Below are positions 8,338 to 16,386 of a DNA stretch of 44,661 bases, in pieces (the first letter of the stretch is position 1; each line of letters starts with the position of its first letter). The position numbers were made by a program, and so were the translations under genes. The notes beneath the pieces are model-generated. The model did no database searches. It was not told where the DNA came from and saw only the letters and a list, made by a program, of their open reading frames with translations. Origin of the DNA: Neoroseomonas terrae (GTDB lineage Bacteria > Pseudomonadota > Alphaproteobacteria > Acetobacterales > Acetobacteraceae); NCBI RefSeq assembly GCF_018129025.1, contig NZ_JAAEDI010000042.1, forward strand, positions 1 to 44,661. Reading direction: 5' to 3'.

Positions 8338-8717
8338 GACGCCCAGATCACACCCATCGTACCGCGGAAGCACACGCCTCCCGAGGTGTCGCTGGTCTCC
8401 GTCAGGATGGTCACGCGACGGCGGTCGTGTCGAAGTGACTTCTCGACGCACGATACGGCGGTAACCAGTGTCTCGCCGAGAAGTGGTAGTCGCTCGACCT
8501 CGAACTTCTGGCTCGCATGAACATTTCCCGGCGCTCTGGGCGTCAAAACAGCACCGAATGCTCGCATGGCAACGACCGCCGTCATTCCGGGTGGCATTAC
8601 GTCACCATCTTCATCAGTGGGAAACAGCGATAGCCACTGGCGCAATGCATCTCCGTCGAAGCGATACTCATGGCGGCCGAGGACGACGCCGACGGCCAGG
8701 CTCTCATGAGTGATCAT
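8334..8717 (-). CDS. FAS1-like/MaoC N-terminal hotdog domain protein
   Basis: A 127-residue hotdog protein matching the N-terminal MaoC dehydratase (FAS1-like) domain in layout: GVVLGRHEYRFDGDALRQW, PTDEDGDVMPPGMTAVVAMR, NVHASQKFEVERLPLLGETL and ETSDTSGGVCFRG. The hydratase Asp/His motif of its partner is absent, so this is likely the non-catalytic, acyl-binding half of a two-subunit dehydratase, as in the ChsH1-ChsH2 arrangement of cholesterol degradation. Its ATG overlaps the IclR stop by four bases, and its stop overlaps the next ATG by four. Confidence 0.8.
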   Translation of the reverse strand: MITHESLAVGVVLGRHEYRFDGDALRQWLSLFPTDEDGDVMPPGMTAVVAMRAFGAVLTPRAPGNVHASQKFEVERLPLLGETLVTAVSCVEKSLRHDRRRVTILTETSDTSGGVCFRGTMGVIWAS

Positions 8718-9511
8718 CCGAAGCGACCTGACAACGCTTGGGAGACCTGGCGTGCCGCATCCCGCAAGTTGGCGGTCAACGCGTGCAGCTGCGGTTCGTC
8801 CAGCTGCGCGCTCAAACCGACACAGCTGATCGCCGCGACGGCTTCGCCGCGCTCCCCCTCCACCAGCGCCGCGGAAATGCAGACACCGCGCACGTAATTG
8901 CCGCGATCCACCGCGAAACCGTCGCGACGCGCAGCGGATACCTCTGCGCAATACGTCTCGAAGCTTGGCGGATCTTGCCAGCGAAGGGTACGAAACTCAG
9001 CACGAAGTTCCGGTCGCGGAAGATTCAGCTTCGCCGCGAAGCAACGTCCAAATGCGCCCAACAGCATCGGCATGCGCTGGCCGATCGGCATATGGATACG
9101 AACGGCACTGCGTGCCTCGGCGAAATCCACCAGAACGACACGACGCCCCTGCACCGGGCGGAACAGCGCGGCGGTGACGCCGAAGCCGGTCGCTAGCGAT
9201 TCCAGGAACGGACGCGCCAGGGGAATGAACGCGTCGCGCGTCAAGCGGCCCTGCGCCAGCTCCACGACACCGAGGCTGGCACCGTACATTTTTGAGTTCG
9301 GATCGAACACCGCAAGCCGCTCATGCACGAGCGTCTTCAGAAGCTGAAAGCAGGTGCTGGGATTGATTCCGAGCTCGCGGGCAATCTGGTTCACCCCGAC
9401 GGGCGTGTCGCGGGAGCAGAGATAGCGCAGCACCCGCAACCCTGACTGGAGCGCGCCGACCAGCCGGTCAGGTGCTGGTGGTTCTAGCGGCTCTATGCCG
9501 TCCGGAGGCAT
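8714..9511 (-). CDS. IclR-family transcriptional regulator embedded in catabolic operon
   Basis: A 265-residue regulator. The N-terminal winged helix-turn-helix reads SGLRVLRYLCSRDTPVGVNQ and IARELGINPSTCFQLLKTL (about residues 23-62); the remainder is the effector domain with FEAR-like FAEARSAVRIHMPIGQRMPM and the C-terminal VRGVCISAALV. The gene lies inside the operon: its ATG shares one base with the crotonase stop (TGATG) and its stop overlaps the next ATG by four. It is therefore made together with the enzymes it probably controls, which would give autoregulation. The effector is likely the pathway acid or a CoA derivative, by analogy with the family. Confidence 0.92.
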   Translation of the reverse strand: MPPDGIEPLEPPAPDRLVGALQSGLRVLRYLCSRDTPVGVNQIARELGINPSTCFQLLKTLVHERLAVFDPNSKMYGASLGVVELAQGRLTRDAFIPLARPFLESLATGFGVTAALFRPVQGRRVVLVDFAEARSAVRIHMPIGQRMPMLLGAFGRCFAAKLNLPRPELRAEFRTLRWQDPPSFETYCAEVSAARRDGFAVDRGNYVRGVCISAALVEGERGEAVAAISCVGLSAQLDEPQLHALTANLRDAARQVSQALSGRFG

Positions 9512-10284
9512 CAGGATCCCATAAAGCGTGGTGGGCGGCGCTCAGCGAAGGCCGCCATTGCCTCGCGCGAGTCCGGATGGTTGCCGAGTTCCGCTGTCAT
9601 GTCCTGTTCGAAGCGGTAGCCATCCCGCAAGCTCATCTCCTCAATCGCATTCAGGCCTCGCTTGGCCAAATGCAACGCAGCCGGGCTTTTCGAGGCAAGA
9701 TCCCGTGCGAAGTCGTCAGCCACCGTCATGAGCTCCGCCCCAGGCACGCAGGCCTCGACCACGCCCAGACGATACAGCTCGGCCCCGGATACACGATAGC
9801 CGAGCATCATCATACGGCGCGTCAGCGAATGGCCGAAGAGCCGCATGGCATGCCGGCCGCCACCGAGCAGACCGACATCGATCTCCGGCAGGCCGATGCT
9901 GCCCCCCTCCGCCGCAACCAGAATATCGCACGATGCCACGAAGCAAAGCCCGCCGCCGAGCGCCGGTCCGTTGATCGCCGCCACGACCGGCTTGCGGCAT
10001 TCGGCGATCGCGTGAAAGGCTTCGCGAATGCTGCGGTTGTGCGACCAGCGCTCGCCCTCGCCGAAGCTGCGGCCTGCTCGTGCCTTGATGTCGGCGCCAG
10101 CGCAGAACACGCGACCGGCGCCGGTCAGCACGACCGCACGAACATCCGCGCGGTCGGAGAGGCGGTCGAAGGTTTCGATGATCTCGGCCTGCATCTGCGG
10201 GCTGAGCGCATTCACGGGGGGGCGGTCCAGCGTGACGGTGGCAACGTAGTCGGCCACCACGCAACGGACCTGTGGTTCAGTCAT
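9511..10284 (-). CDS. Enoyl-CoA hydratase/isomerase family protein (crotonase)
   Basis: A 257-residue crotonase: VTLDRPPVNALSPQMQAEII, AVVLTGAGRVFCAGADIKAR (oxyanion-hole segment, about residues 51-70), GPALGGGLCFVASCDILV and IGLPEIDVGL. The second catalytic Glu of classical hydratases is present in LPE, but the first position carries Cys, as in many isomerase and decarboxylase relatives. ATG 10284 was chosen because it overlaps the synthetase gene by only eight bases; the longer frame starting at 10374 would overlap by 98. It resembles the module E crotonase at 34321-35091 in order of motifs and in the AELYRLGV-EAC segment, so the two are probably paralogues. Confidence 0.9.
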   Translation of the reverse strand: MTEPQVRCVVADYVATVTLDRPPVNALSPQMQAEIIETFDRLSDRADVRAVVLTGAGRVFCAGADIKARAGRSFGEGERWSHNRSIREAFHAIAECRKPVVAAINGPALGGGLCFVASCDILVAAEGGSIGLPEIDVGLLGGGRHAMRLFGHSLTRRMMMLGYRVSGAELYRLGVVEACVPGAELMTVADDFARDLASKSPAALHLAKRGLNAIEEMSLRDGYRFEQDMTAELGNHPDSREAMAAFAERRPPRFMGS

Positions 10285-12376
10285 CGGCCTGTCCTCCGGC
10301 AACGTGCACGACCATGTCGAGCGCGACCAGGTCGCCGGGCGGCACCAGCGCGAGGGGGTTGATCTCGATCTCAAGGATCTCGGGCCGGCTCTCGTATAGT
10401 GCGCAGAGGCCCGCGATGGCGCGCGACAGCGCCGCGGTGTCGAAGCTCTCGCGCCCGCGCGATCCGGTCAACCGATGCGCCATCGTCAGGTTGCGTAGCG
10501 CATGCTCGATCTCGTCGATCGAGACCGGGAGAAAGCGGATAGCCACGTCGCGCTCGAATTCCGCATCGACACCGCCGCGGCCGACCATCAGCAACGGGCC
10601 GAGCTGCGGATCAGCGCGCAGGCCGAGGATCAGCTCCTCACGGTGCGGCACCATGCGCTGGAACAGCACGCCTTCCGTCGGGATATCGAGGCGCCGGGCT
10701 ATGTCGAGCAGCCGCCTGGCGCCATCGAGGGCGGCATCGACGCTGTCGACGCCAAGAAGAACAGCACCGTGTTCCGTCTTGTGCAGCATCGCCGGACTCT
10801 GAAGCTTCAAGGCCAGCGGGAAGCCGAGACGTTCCGTGGCAGCGGGAACTTCCGCCGGGTCGCGTATCAATACCTCATCGGGCAGCGACACGGTGATATC
10901 GCCGGCGAGGAAAGCGTGTGCGCCCGCTTCCGACAGTGCCCGTGCGGCACCGGTATGCCTTGGCGCCACCTCGCGATCCGCTGAAAGCGGCCGCTCCAGG
11001 GCGGCCGCCACGCGGTTGGCGCGATCCAACGCACGCGCCATGTCCACGATATCATCGAACAGCGGGATGCGGGCCTGCCGCAGCGCCTCGATCGCACCAT
11101 CCGGCGCCGACATCCAGATGACGATTGGCGGCCTCGATGCCGTGGCGGCGTAGTCCGTGATCGCCTTGGACAGAACCGGGGCTGTGTCGTGCATCAGTCC
11201 GATGAAGATCAGCGCCGCGTCATAGAGTCCGCTCGCCGCCAGCGGCCCCAGGACCTTGCCCAGCAGCGTCGGGTCCGTGCCGACCGCCCCGGTCAGGTCG
11301 AGCGGCAGGCGGGGCTTGCCGAAACTCGGCAGCGCGTCGGCGATGGCTGTCTGTGTCTGCGCGTCCGGCTGACGGATCTCGGCGCCGATGCTGGCCGCCG
11401 CATCGGTCAGCAAGGCGCCAGCGCCGCCCGAGACTGAAACGATTGCCGGCGCCCTTACGACACCGCGTGGCTGCCACAGCAGCAACTTTGCCGCATCGAC
11501 CATCTCGTTGACCGAGGCGACCTCGATAACGCCGTACTGAGCGAGGAAGGCGGCGGTCACCTCATTGCTGCCGGCGATCGCCGCAGTATGCGACTGCACC
11601 GCCTCCGCCCCCGCTGTAGAGCGACCCGAGCGAAGCGCGAGCACCGGCTTGCCCCGGGCCTGCGCCAGACGCAGCGCCGCGCGCAGTGCCACCGGATCGC
11701 GCAGCGCCTCTAGGTAGAGTCCGATTACCTCCGTATCGCCATCCTCCGCGAGATGCGCGATGCAGTCCGCCATGGTGATGTCGGCCTCGTTGCCGGAGGT
11801 GATCCAGCGCGCGAAACCAAGTCCGGCTTTCAATACCTTGTCGAGCCAATACCCGCCGATCGCGCCGCTTTGGCTGACGAAGGAGAAGGGGCCCGGTTGC
11901 ATGGCCATGACCAGGCCGACGGAGTTGATCGTCGCGCAGAGCCGTGTGCGTGCATTCATTGCGCCAACGCAGTTCGGACCGAGGATCGCGACGCCCGCCT
12001 CCCTTGCCCGCGCGATGATCCGCTGCTGCAGTACCGCACCGGCCTCGTCCTGCTCCGCGAAGCCAGCCGCAAAGAAGGTGAAGGCGCGGGTCCCGGCGGC
12101 GATGCCGTCCTCCAGCGCATCCAGTGCCTGGTTGGCGGGCGTTAGCACCAGAGCGAGGTCGACCGGCTCGCCCACCGCGCGCAGTGAAGGAAAGGCACGC
12201 AGGCCATTGATCTCACTGCGCCGCGGATTGATCGGGACTATCGATCCAGCGTAGCCGTGGCGGATCATGAACTCCTGCGGCCGGCTGCCGAGCTTGGTGG
12301 TATCGGCGGTCGCGCCAATGATGGCGACGCGGCGTGCGTCCAGGATCGGCGTCAACTTGGTGGCGTTGGGCAACAT
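10277..12376 (-). CDS. Acetate--CoA ligase family protein, NDP-forming acyl-CoA synthetase
   Basis: A 699-residue fused alpha-beta protein of the ADP-forming acyl-CoA synthetase family, making acyl-CoA from acid, CoA and ATP with ADP and phosphate as products. The N-terminal CoA-binding Rossmann domain shows RRVAIIGATADTTKLGSRP. The succinyl-CoA-ligase-like domain has SFVSQSGAIG and the phospho-carrying His263 in QSHTAAIAG. The C-terminal ATP-grasp part has FPLALKLQSPAMLHKTEHG and EILEIEINPLAL. Length is normal for the family (about 700). The ATG shares one base with the acyl-CoA dehydrogenase stop. Activates the acid that the dehydrogenase then oxidises (inference from operon). Confidence 0.92.
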   Translation of the reverse strand: MLPNATKLTPILDARRVAIIGATADTTKLGSRPQEFMIRHGYAGSIVPINPRRSEINGLRAFPSLRAVGEPVDLALVLTPANQALDALEDGIAAGTRAFTFFAAGFAEQDEAGAVLQQRIIARAREAGVAILGPNCVGAMNARTRLCATINSVGLVMAMQPGPFSFVSQSGAIGGYWLDKVLKAGLGFARWITSGNEADITMADCIAHLAEDGDTEVIGLYLEALRDPVALRAALRLAQARGKPVLALRSGRSTAGAEAVQSHTAAIAGSNEVTAAFLAQYGVIEVASVNEMVDAAKLLLWQPRGVVRAPAIVSVSGGAGALLTDAAASIGAEIRQPDAQTQTAIADALPSFGKPRLPLDLTGAVGTDPTLLGKVLGPLAASGLYDAALIFIGLMHDTAPVLSKAITDYAATASRPPIVIWMSAPDGAIEALRQARIPLFDDIVDMARALDRANRVAAALERPLSADREVAPRHTGAARALSEAGAHAFLAGDITVSLPDEVLIRDPAEVPAATERLGFPLALKLQSPAMLHKTEHGAVLLGVDSVDAALDGARRLLDIARRLDIPTEGVLFQRMVPHREELILGLRADPQLGPLLMVGRGGVDAEFERDVAIRFLPVSIDEIEHALRNLTMAHRLTGSRGRESFDTAALSRAIAGLCALYESRPEILEIEINPLALVPPGDLVALDMVVHVAGGQADD

Positions 12377-13542
12377 CAGTAGGACTTCGGCAGGTTAAGG
12401 ACACGTTCGGCAACATAGGACAGAACGAGCTGCTGCCCGACTGGTGCCAGCACCGGGATCATAATCTCGCGCAGCATGCGTTCGACATGGAACTCCTTAG
12501 AGTAGCCAAAGCCGCCATGGGTGATCACCGCCTGGCGGCACGCGTCGTGACCGGCCTCGGCTGCCAGATACTTCGCAGCATTGGCCTCGGCGCCGCAGGG
12601 TTGGCCGGCATCGTAGAGTGCCGCGGCCTTGAAGGTCATGAGGTTGGCCGCCTCGAGCTCGATCCAGTTCTTTGCGAGCGGGTGCTGGATCGCCTGATTC
12701 TGGCCGATCGGCCGATCGAACACGATGCGCTCCCGCGCATAGGTCGCGGCCCGGGACAGGGCGGCGCGCCCGAGCCCGATCGCCTCAGCGGCGACCAGGA
12801 TGCGCTCGGGATTGATGCTGTCGAGCAGGTAACGGAAGCCCTTGCCCTCCTCGCCGATCCGGTCCTCGACGGGTACCGGGAGATCATCGATGAAGAGCTG
12901 GCACGACGCCATGCTGTTCACCCCGTGCTTCGGCAGGGGCCGGATCTCCATGTAGCGGCGATCGATCGCTGTGTAGAACAGACTAAGACCATCCATCGGA
13001 CGTGCCGTCTGTTCGATCGGCGTGGTGCGGGCGAGGATCAACATGCGGTCCGCGACGGCCGCGCCGGTGATCCAAACCTTCTCGCCAGACAGCCTGTAGA
13101 TGCCGCCGTCACGGACCGCGCGCGTCTTCGCACGCGTGGTGTCGAGACCGGTGTTCGGTTCCGTCACTGCGAAACAGGGCCGCTCAGCGCCAGTCACGAG
13201 AGGCGGGAGGAAGCGGTCGCGCTGTTCCTTCGTACCATGCACGACAAGCGCATGTGGGCCGAAGATGAAGCCGTGCACGGCCGTGGCGCCGGTCCAGCCG
13301 GCCCCGCATTCCGATATGGTTTGCATCAGCGTCGCCGCGGCTGTCATGCCCAAGCCCGCGCCGCCATACTCCTCTGGCATGGTGATGCCGAGCCAGCCGG
13401 CATCACGGATCGCCTCGAAGAACTCGGTTGCGACGCGACCTTCTTCCTCGCATCGGCGCCAGTAGTTCACGTCGAAGCCCGCGCAGATCCGGTTCACCGC
13501 CTCCCTGATCTCAGGGTGGGGGTTGAGCAACATCTCGGCCAT
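12376..13542 (-). CDS. Acyl-CoA dehydrogenase family protein
   Basis: A 388-residue FAD flavoprotein with the three-part acyl-CoA dehydrogenase layout: LGITMPEEYGGAGLGMTAAA, FAVTEPNTGLDTTRAKTRAV, YRLSGEKVWITGAAVADRML, NPERILVAAEAIGLGRAAL, FDRPIGQNQAIQHPLAKNW and HGGFGYSKEFHVERMLREIM. The usual C-terminal Tyr-Glu-Gly-Thr motif with the catalytic Glu is replaced by APVGQQLVLSYVAERVL, as in a divergent subgroup, so the active base cannot be assigned. It starts eight bases after the TctC stop and shares a base with the synthetase start. Introduces a double bond into an acyl-CoA, passing electrons to ETF. Confidence 0.92.
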   Translation of the reverse strand: MAEMLLNPHPEIREAVNRICAGFDVNYWRRCEEEGRVATEFFEAIRDAGWLGITMPEEYGGAGLGMTAAATLMQTISECGAGWTGATAVHGFIFGPHALVVHGTKEQRDRFLPPLVTGAERPCFAVTEPNTGLDTTRAKTRAVRDGGIYRLSGEKVWITGAAVADRMLILARTTPIEQTARPMDGLSLFYTAIDRRYMEIRPLPKHGVNSMASCQLFIDDLPVPVEDRIGEEGKGFRYLLDSINPERILVAAEAIGLGRAALSRAATYARERIVFDRPIGQNQAIQHPLAKNWIELEAANLMTFKAAALYDAGQPCGAEANAAKYLAAEAGHDACRQAVITHGGFGYSKEFHVERMLREIMIPVLAPVGQQLVLSYVAERVLNLPKSY

Positions 13543-13550
13543 CGGTATTC

Positions 13551-14522
13551 TCAGCCTTGCACGCCGGTCTGGCGGACGATCTCCGCCCAGCGATTGATTT
13601 CATTCAAGAAGAATGCACGGAACGCGGCTGGATCGGGCGACGTCGTCACTTGAAGCCCGAGTTGCTCGCTCCAGCGCTTCATCTCGGCATCTTCCATCAC
13701 GCCGCGGATCTCGGTGTTAAGCCGCGCAGCGATGGTCGGCGAGGTGCGGGCTGGCGCGAAAAAGCCGTGCCAAATGCTGATGCTGTAGTCGACGCCGGTT
13801 TCTTTTACAGTAGGAAGTTCTGGCCAGGCGGTGGATCGCTGTGCCGAGGCCACCGCCAGCGCCCGGGACATGCCCGATGTGGCGTGCGGCTTAGCGGTCG
13901 AGACAGCATCGAGAACGAGCTGGATCTCGTTGGCAGTAAGCGCCAGCAGGGTTGGCGCCGCGCCGCGATAGGGCACATGGACCATCTCGATTCCTGCGAC
14001 TTTGCAGAACCATTCGATGGAAAGGTGCACAGAGCTTGCCGCACCAGGGGTGCCGAAGTTCAGCTTACCCGGGTTGGCCTTGGCGTAGACGATGAACTCC
14101 GGGATCGTGCGGGCTGGCACAGTGTTGTTGACCAGGAAGGCGAAGGGCGTCTCGGCGATCTGGGTGATCGGGACCAGGTCTTCGCGGACATTGTAGGAAA
14201 GGTCGTTGCGCATCGATGGTTCGATGGCGACGGCGGCACTGTGGAACAGCAGCGTCTGTCCGTCCGGCGCGGCGCGCACGACAGTCTCGGTGCCGATCGC
14301 GCCGCCGGCTCCGGTGCGATTTTCGACCACTACCGGTACGCCGAGCCGCTCGCCGAGCTTTGCCGCGATGCGCCTCGCAACGACATCGGAGTTCCCACCA
14401 GCGACGTAGGGAACGATCATCCGGATTGGACCATTCGGATAGGCCTGCGCCGAGGCGGCCACGGGCCACGCGGCCGCACCGGCGGTGAAAGCCAATTGCC
14501 TACGCGACAGTGATGCTGTCAT
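13551..14522 (-). CDS. TctC/Bug-family tripartite tricarboxylate transporter substrate-binding protein
   Basis: A 323-residue periplasmic protein with a strong twin-arginine signal (SRRQLAFTAGAAAWP, cleavage near ASA-QAYP). Family signatures are GPIRMIVPYVAGGNSDVVAR, ENRTGAGGAIGTETVVRAAP, VPITQIAETPFAFLVNNTVP and HVPYRGAAPTLLAL. ATG 14522 is preceded by GAGGAA; a frame reaching 14585 lacks such a site. It is the first gene of the minus-strand operon extending to 7936 and faces the IclR gene at 15039 across 516 bases. Probably captures the carboxylate handled by the downstream synthetase and dehydrogenase; membrane partners are not encoded nearby. Confidence 0.93.
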   Translation of the reverse strand: MTASLSRRQLAFTAGAAAWPVAASAQAYPNGPIRMIVPYVAGGNSDVVARRIAAKLGERLGVPVVVENRTGAGGAIGTETVVRAAPDGQTLLFHSAAVAIEPSMRNDLSYNVREDLVPITQIAETPFAFLVNNTVPARTIPEFIVYAKANPGKLNFGTPGAASSVHLSIEWFCKVAGIEMVHVPYRGAAPTLLALTANEIQLVLDAVSTAKPHATSGMSRALAVASAQRSTAWPELPTVKETGVDYSISIWHGFFAPARTSPTIAARLNTEIRGVMEDAEMKRWSEQLGLQVTTSPDPAAFRAFFLNEINRWAEIVRQTGVQG

Positions 14523-15038
14523 CGCGCGTTTCCTCACATGAGCAATGTTTTGTTTGGAGGTTGGCCACGCCTTGCCCGCTTCCATTCATCGCGGCGAAAC
14601 AAGGCCTGAGCATCGGCGCATGCCGGCCAAAGAAGCACACGGCGCCTCGGGGCTCGATGCTGCGCGAAGGGATGGCTCTCGCCCGCCGTCGCTTGACGAG
14701 CGAGGCGCGGCCGGTATCGCAGCTCGGACGACAGTCAGCCGAGCGACCAGCAATGTAACCAGCATCAGCACCTGTTTTCGTCAGGAAGGGCGTTGCCATA
14801 CCACATATTCGGCCCTGCGAAGAATCTTCGCAATACCGAATCTTGGATTGACCCCGCTAGATTCCGCCGTCGTCACCGATGTAGCGTTGCGCGCGCCGGC
14901 CGCGCGCTGACAGTGTCCGTGACGTGTAGGCGCTGACGCGCCGATTGCCGCCGCCGGACCGCGTACGCAGGACGCGACTGAGTACTCCTGACATCGATGC
15001 CGTTGACGCTCTTCGGGACGAATTTTATTAGGAGAACA
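14523..15038. promoter_or_regulatory. Divergent intergenic region between module B and IclR of module C
   Basis: This 516-base gap separates the start of the minus-strand operon from the plus-strand IclR gene and must hold both promoters. No coding frame in it is convincing. It contains the perfect palindrome at 14816-14832. AT-rich blocks lie at about 14800-14870 and 15010-15038. Confidence 0.6.
14816..14832. promoter_or_regulatory. Palindromic operator candidate
   Basis: TGCGAAGAATCTTCGCA is a perfect 17-base palindrome (eight-base arms around one central base) in the divergent gap between the TctC gene at 14522 and the IclR gene at 15039. IclR-type regulators commonly bind palindromes of this length. 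Either of the two IclR proteins in the neighbourhood could be the ligand. Confidence 0.45.
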
Positions 15039-15836
15039 ATGACCGACACCAACGCGCTCGCAGTAGACCCGAAAAAGCCGAAAGCGCCTGCCGTTACGAC
15101 CGCAATAGCCGTTTTGAGCTACCTGGCGAAAAATCCCTCAGGGGCAGGGCTTACGGAAATCGCCCGGTCTTTGGGCTTAGGTAAAAGTATTTGCTTCAAT
15201 GTCCTTAATACGATGCTTGCTGAGAGCATCGTTATCAAAGAAGAACGTCGCGCCATCTGGAAACTTGGACCGCGATTGGTACAGCTGGGCTATGCAGCCC
15301 GGACAAGCTATCCGATCCGATCCGAGTTTCGTGCCAATATTCCACTGGCCGTGAAGTCTGTCATCGCCGATCCGCGAGGGTTGTTGTGCGTTGTCGGTCA
15401 ACTTCTCCTGGACAGAAAGGGTATTGTAATCATCGATCGCCTCTTTATCGGCGAACGCCGATTAGGACAGGTCCAGATTCCCATCGGCGAGGTCTTCTCC
15501 ATGACAGCGCCGGTTCTCGGACGGGCATTTCTAGCCTTGAATGGGGACGACGAAGCGATAGCGATTGCGACGGATCCGAATGAGCCCCGTTCCTCGGATT
15601 GGCAACCGGCATTGCTCAAGAGCCTCGCAATGATCCGTGCCAATGGATATGCGACTGCGATCGGAGAGTATGCCACCGACGTCAATGCGGCGGGCTGTGC
15701 CATTCCAGCACGTCTTGGGCAGACTCAGTACGCCGTCTGCGTTCTCGGACGCAAAGAGGATCTCCCCGTTGCTAGACTTCCGACGCTCGGGAAGGCGCTC
15801 ATCGCAGCAACCCGCGAGATTCAGTCGTGGGATTAG
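15039..15836 (+). CDS. IclR-family transcriptional regulator
   Basis: A 265-residue regulator with winged helix-turn-helix TTAIAVLSYLAKNPSGAGLT, then EIARSLGLGKSICFNVLNTM (about residues 22-62), and an effector domain containing IPIGEVFSMTAPVLGRAFLA and NAAGCAIPARLG. ATG 15039 is chosen for its TAGGAG ribosome binding site; the frame is open back to 14997 without one. It diverges from the module B operon and precedes the module C genes by about 550 bases, so it could control either or both. Base composition is less GC-rich than its neighbours (more AAA, TTT and ATT codons), hinting at a separate origin. Confidence 0.92.
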   Translation: MTDTNALAVDPKKPKAPAVTTAIAVLSYLAKNPSGAGLTEIARSLGLGKSICFNVLNTMLAESIVIKEERRAIWKLGPRLVQLGYAARTSYPIRSEFRANIPLAVKSVIADPRGLLCVVGQLLLDRKGIVIIDRLFIGERRLGQVQIPIGEVFSMTAPVLGRAFLALNGDDEAIAIATDPNEPRSSDWQPALLKSLAMIRANGYATAIGEYATDVNAAGCAIPARLGQTQYAVCVLGRKEDLPVARLPTLGKALIAATREIQSWD

Positions 15837-16386
15837 TTGGCCGGTCGATATCCTCACTGCATGCTGAGTACTAGGCGTAACCTTGCAATCACGGCATCGG
15901 CGTTGAAGCTGCGACCAGGCTGTTTTGCGTGACGGTGCTATGGCCGTTGCGCCGGCAGATACACAGGCCAACAGCACTCGCGGATACTCATCCAACCTTC
16001 TTTATCCTCGGAGTTGCGCGTTGCCGCCAACGCAAACCGTCATTGCCGCCTTGGCGGGCCGCGTATCAACATGCGCGACGGCGGCTCAGCTGCGTCCGCG
16101 CCGGCCAAAGCGACTCCGCCAGACGTGGTCACCGCCGGTAGCCCGATCGATCACACCGTAGATTGCCGATGACCGCCTAGCGCTGCGGCTAACCCCCAGC
16201 GTTAAGAAGCGTCGGGAGATCTCATTCACCGACGTCCCGTCCCGCATGCGACACGAAGATCAAGGAGCGCTTGATCTATTAGTAGACTTTTGTCTTATAT
16301 GGCGCACAACGTTGACGCCTAGGGGACGAGAAACGGTGACGAGAGGAAATGTCGATGATGTGCCGACCGGCGCTGTCGACGAGAAC
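15837..16386 (+). other. Long gap upstream of module C with candidate promoter
   Basis: About 550 bases without a gene I can support. Open frames in it lack motifs and ribosome binding sites. The only clear signals are the AT-rich promoter-like block at 16271-16300 and the leader of the synthetase gene. I see no terminator after the IclR stop. Confidence 0.4.
16271..16300 (+). promoter_or_regulatory. Sigma-70-like promoter for module C operon
   Basis: TTGATC at 16271-16276 is followed after 17 bases by CTTATA (16294-16299; TTATAT with 18). It sits in an AT-rich island, 90-110 bases before the synthetase start. Transcription from here would exclude the longest possible frame start at 16246. 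Confidence 0.38.

Noticed and set aside
12334..13653. Plus-strand frame of about 440 codons
   Set aside because: Mirror of the acyl-CoA dehydrogenase gene, with no ribosome binding site or known domain.
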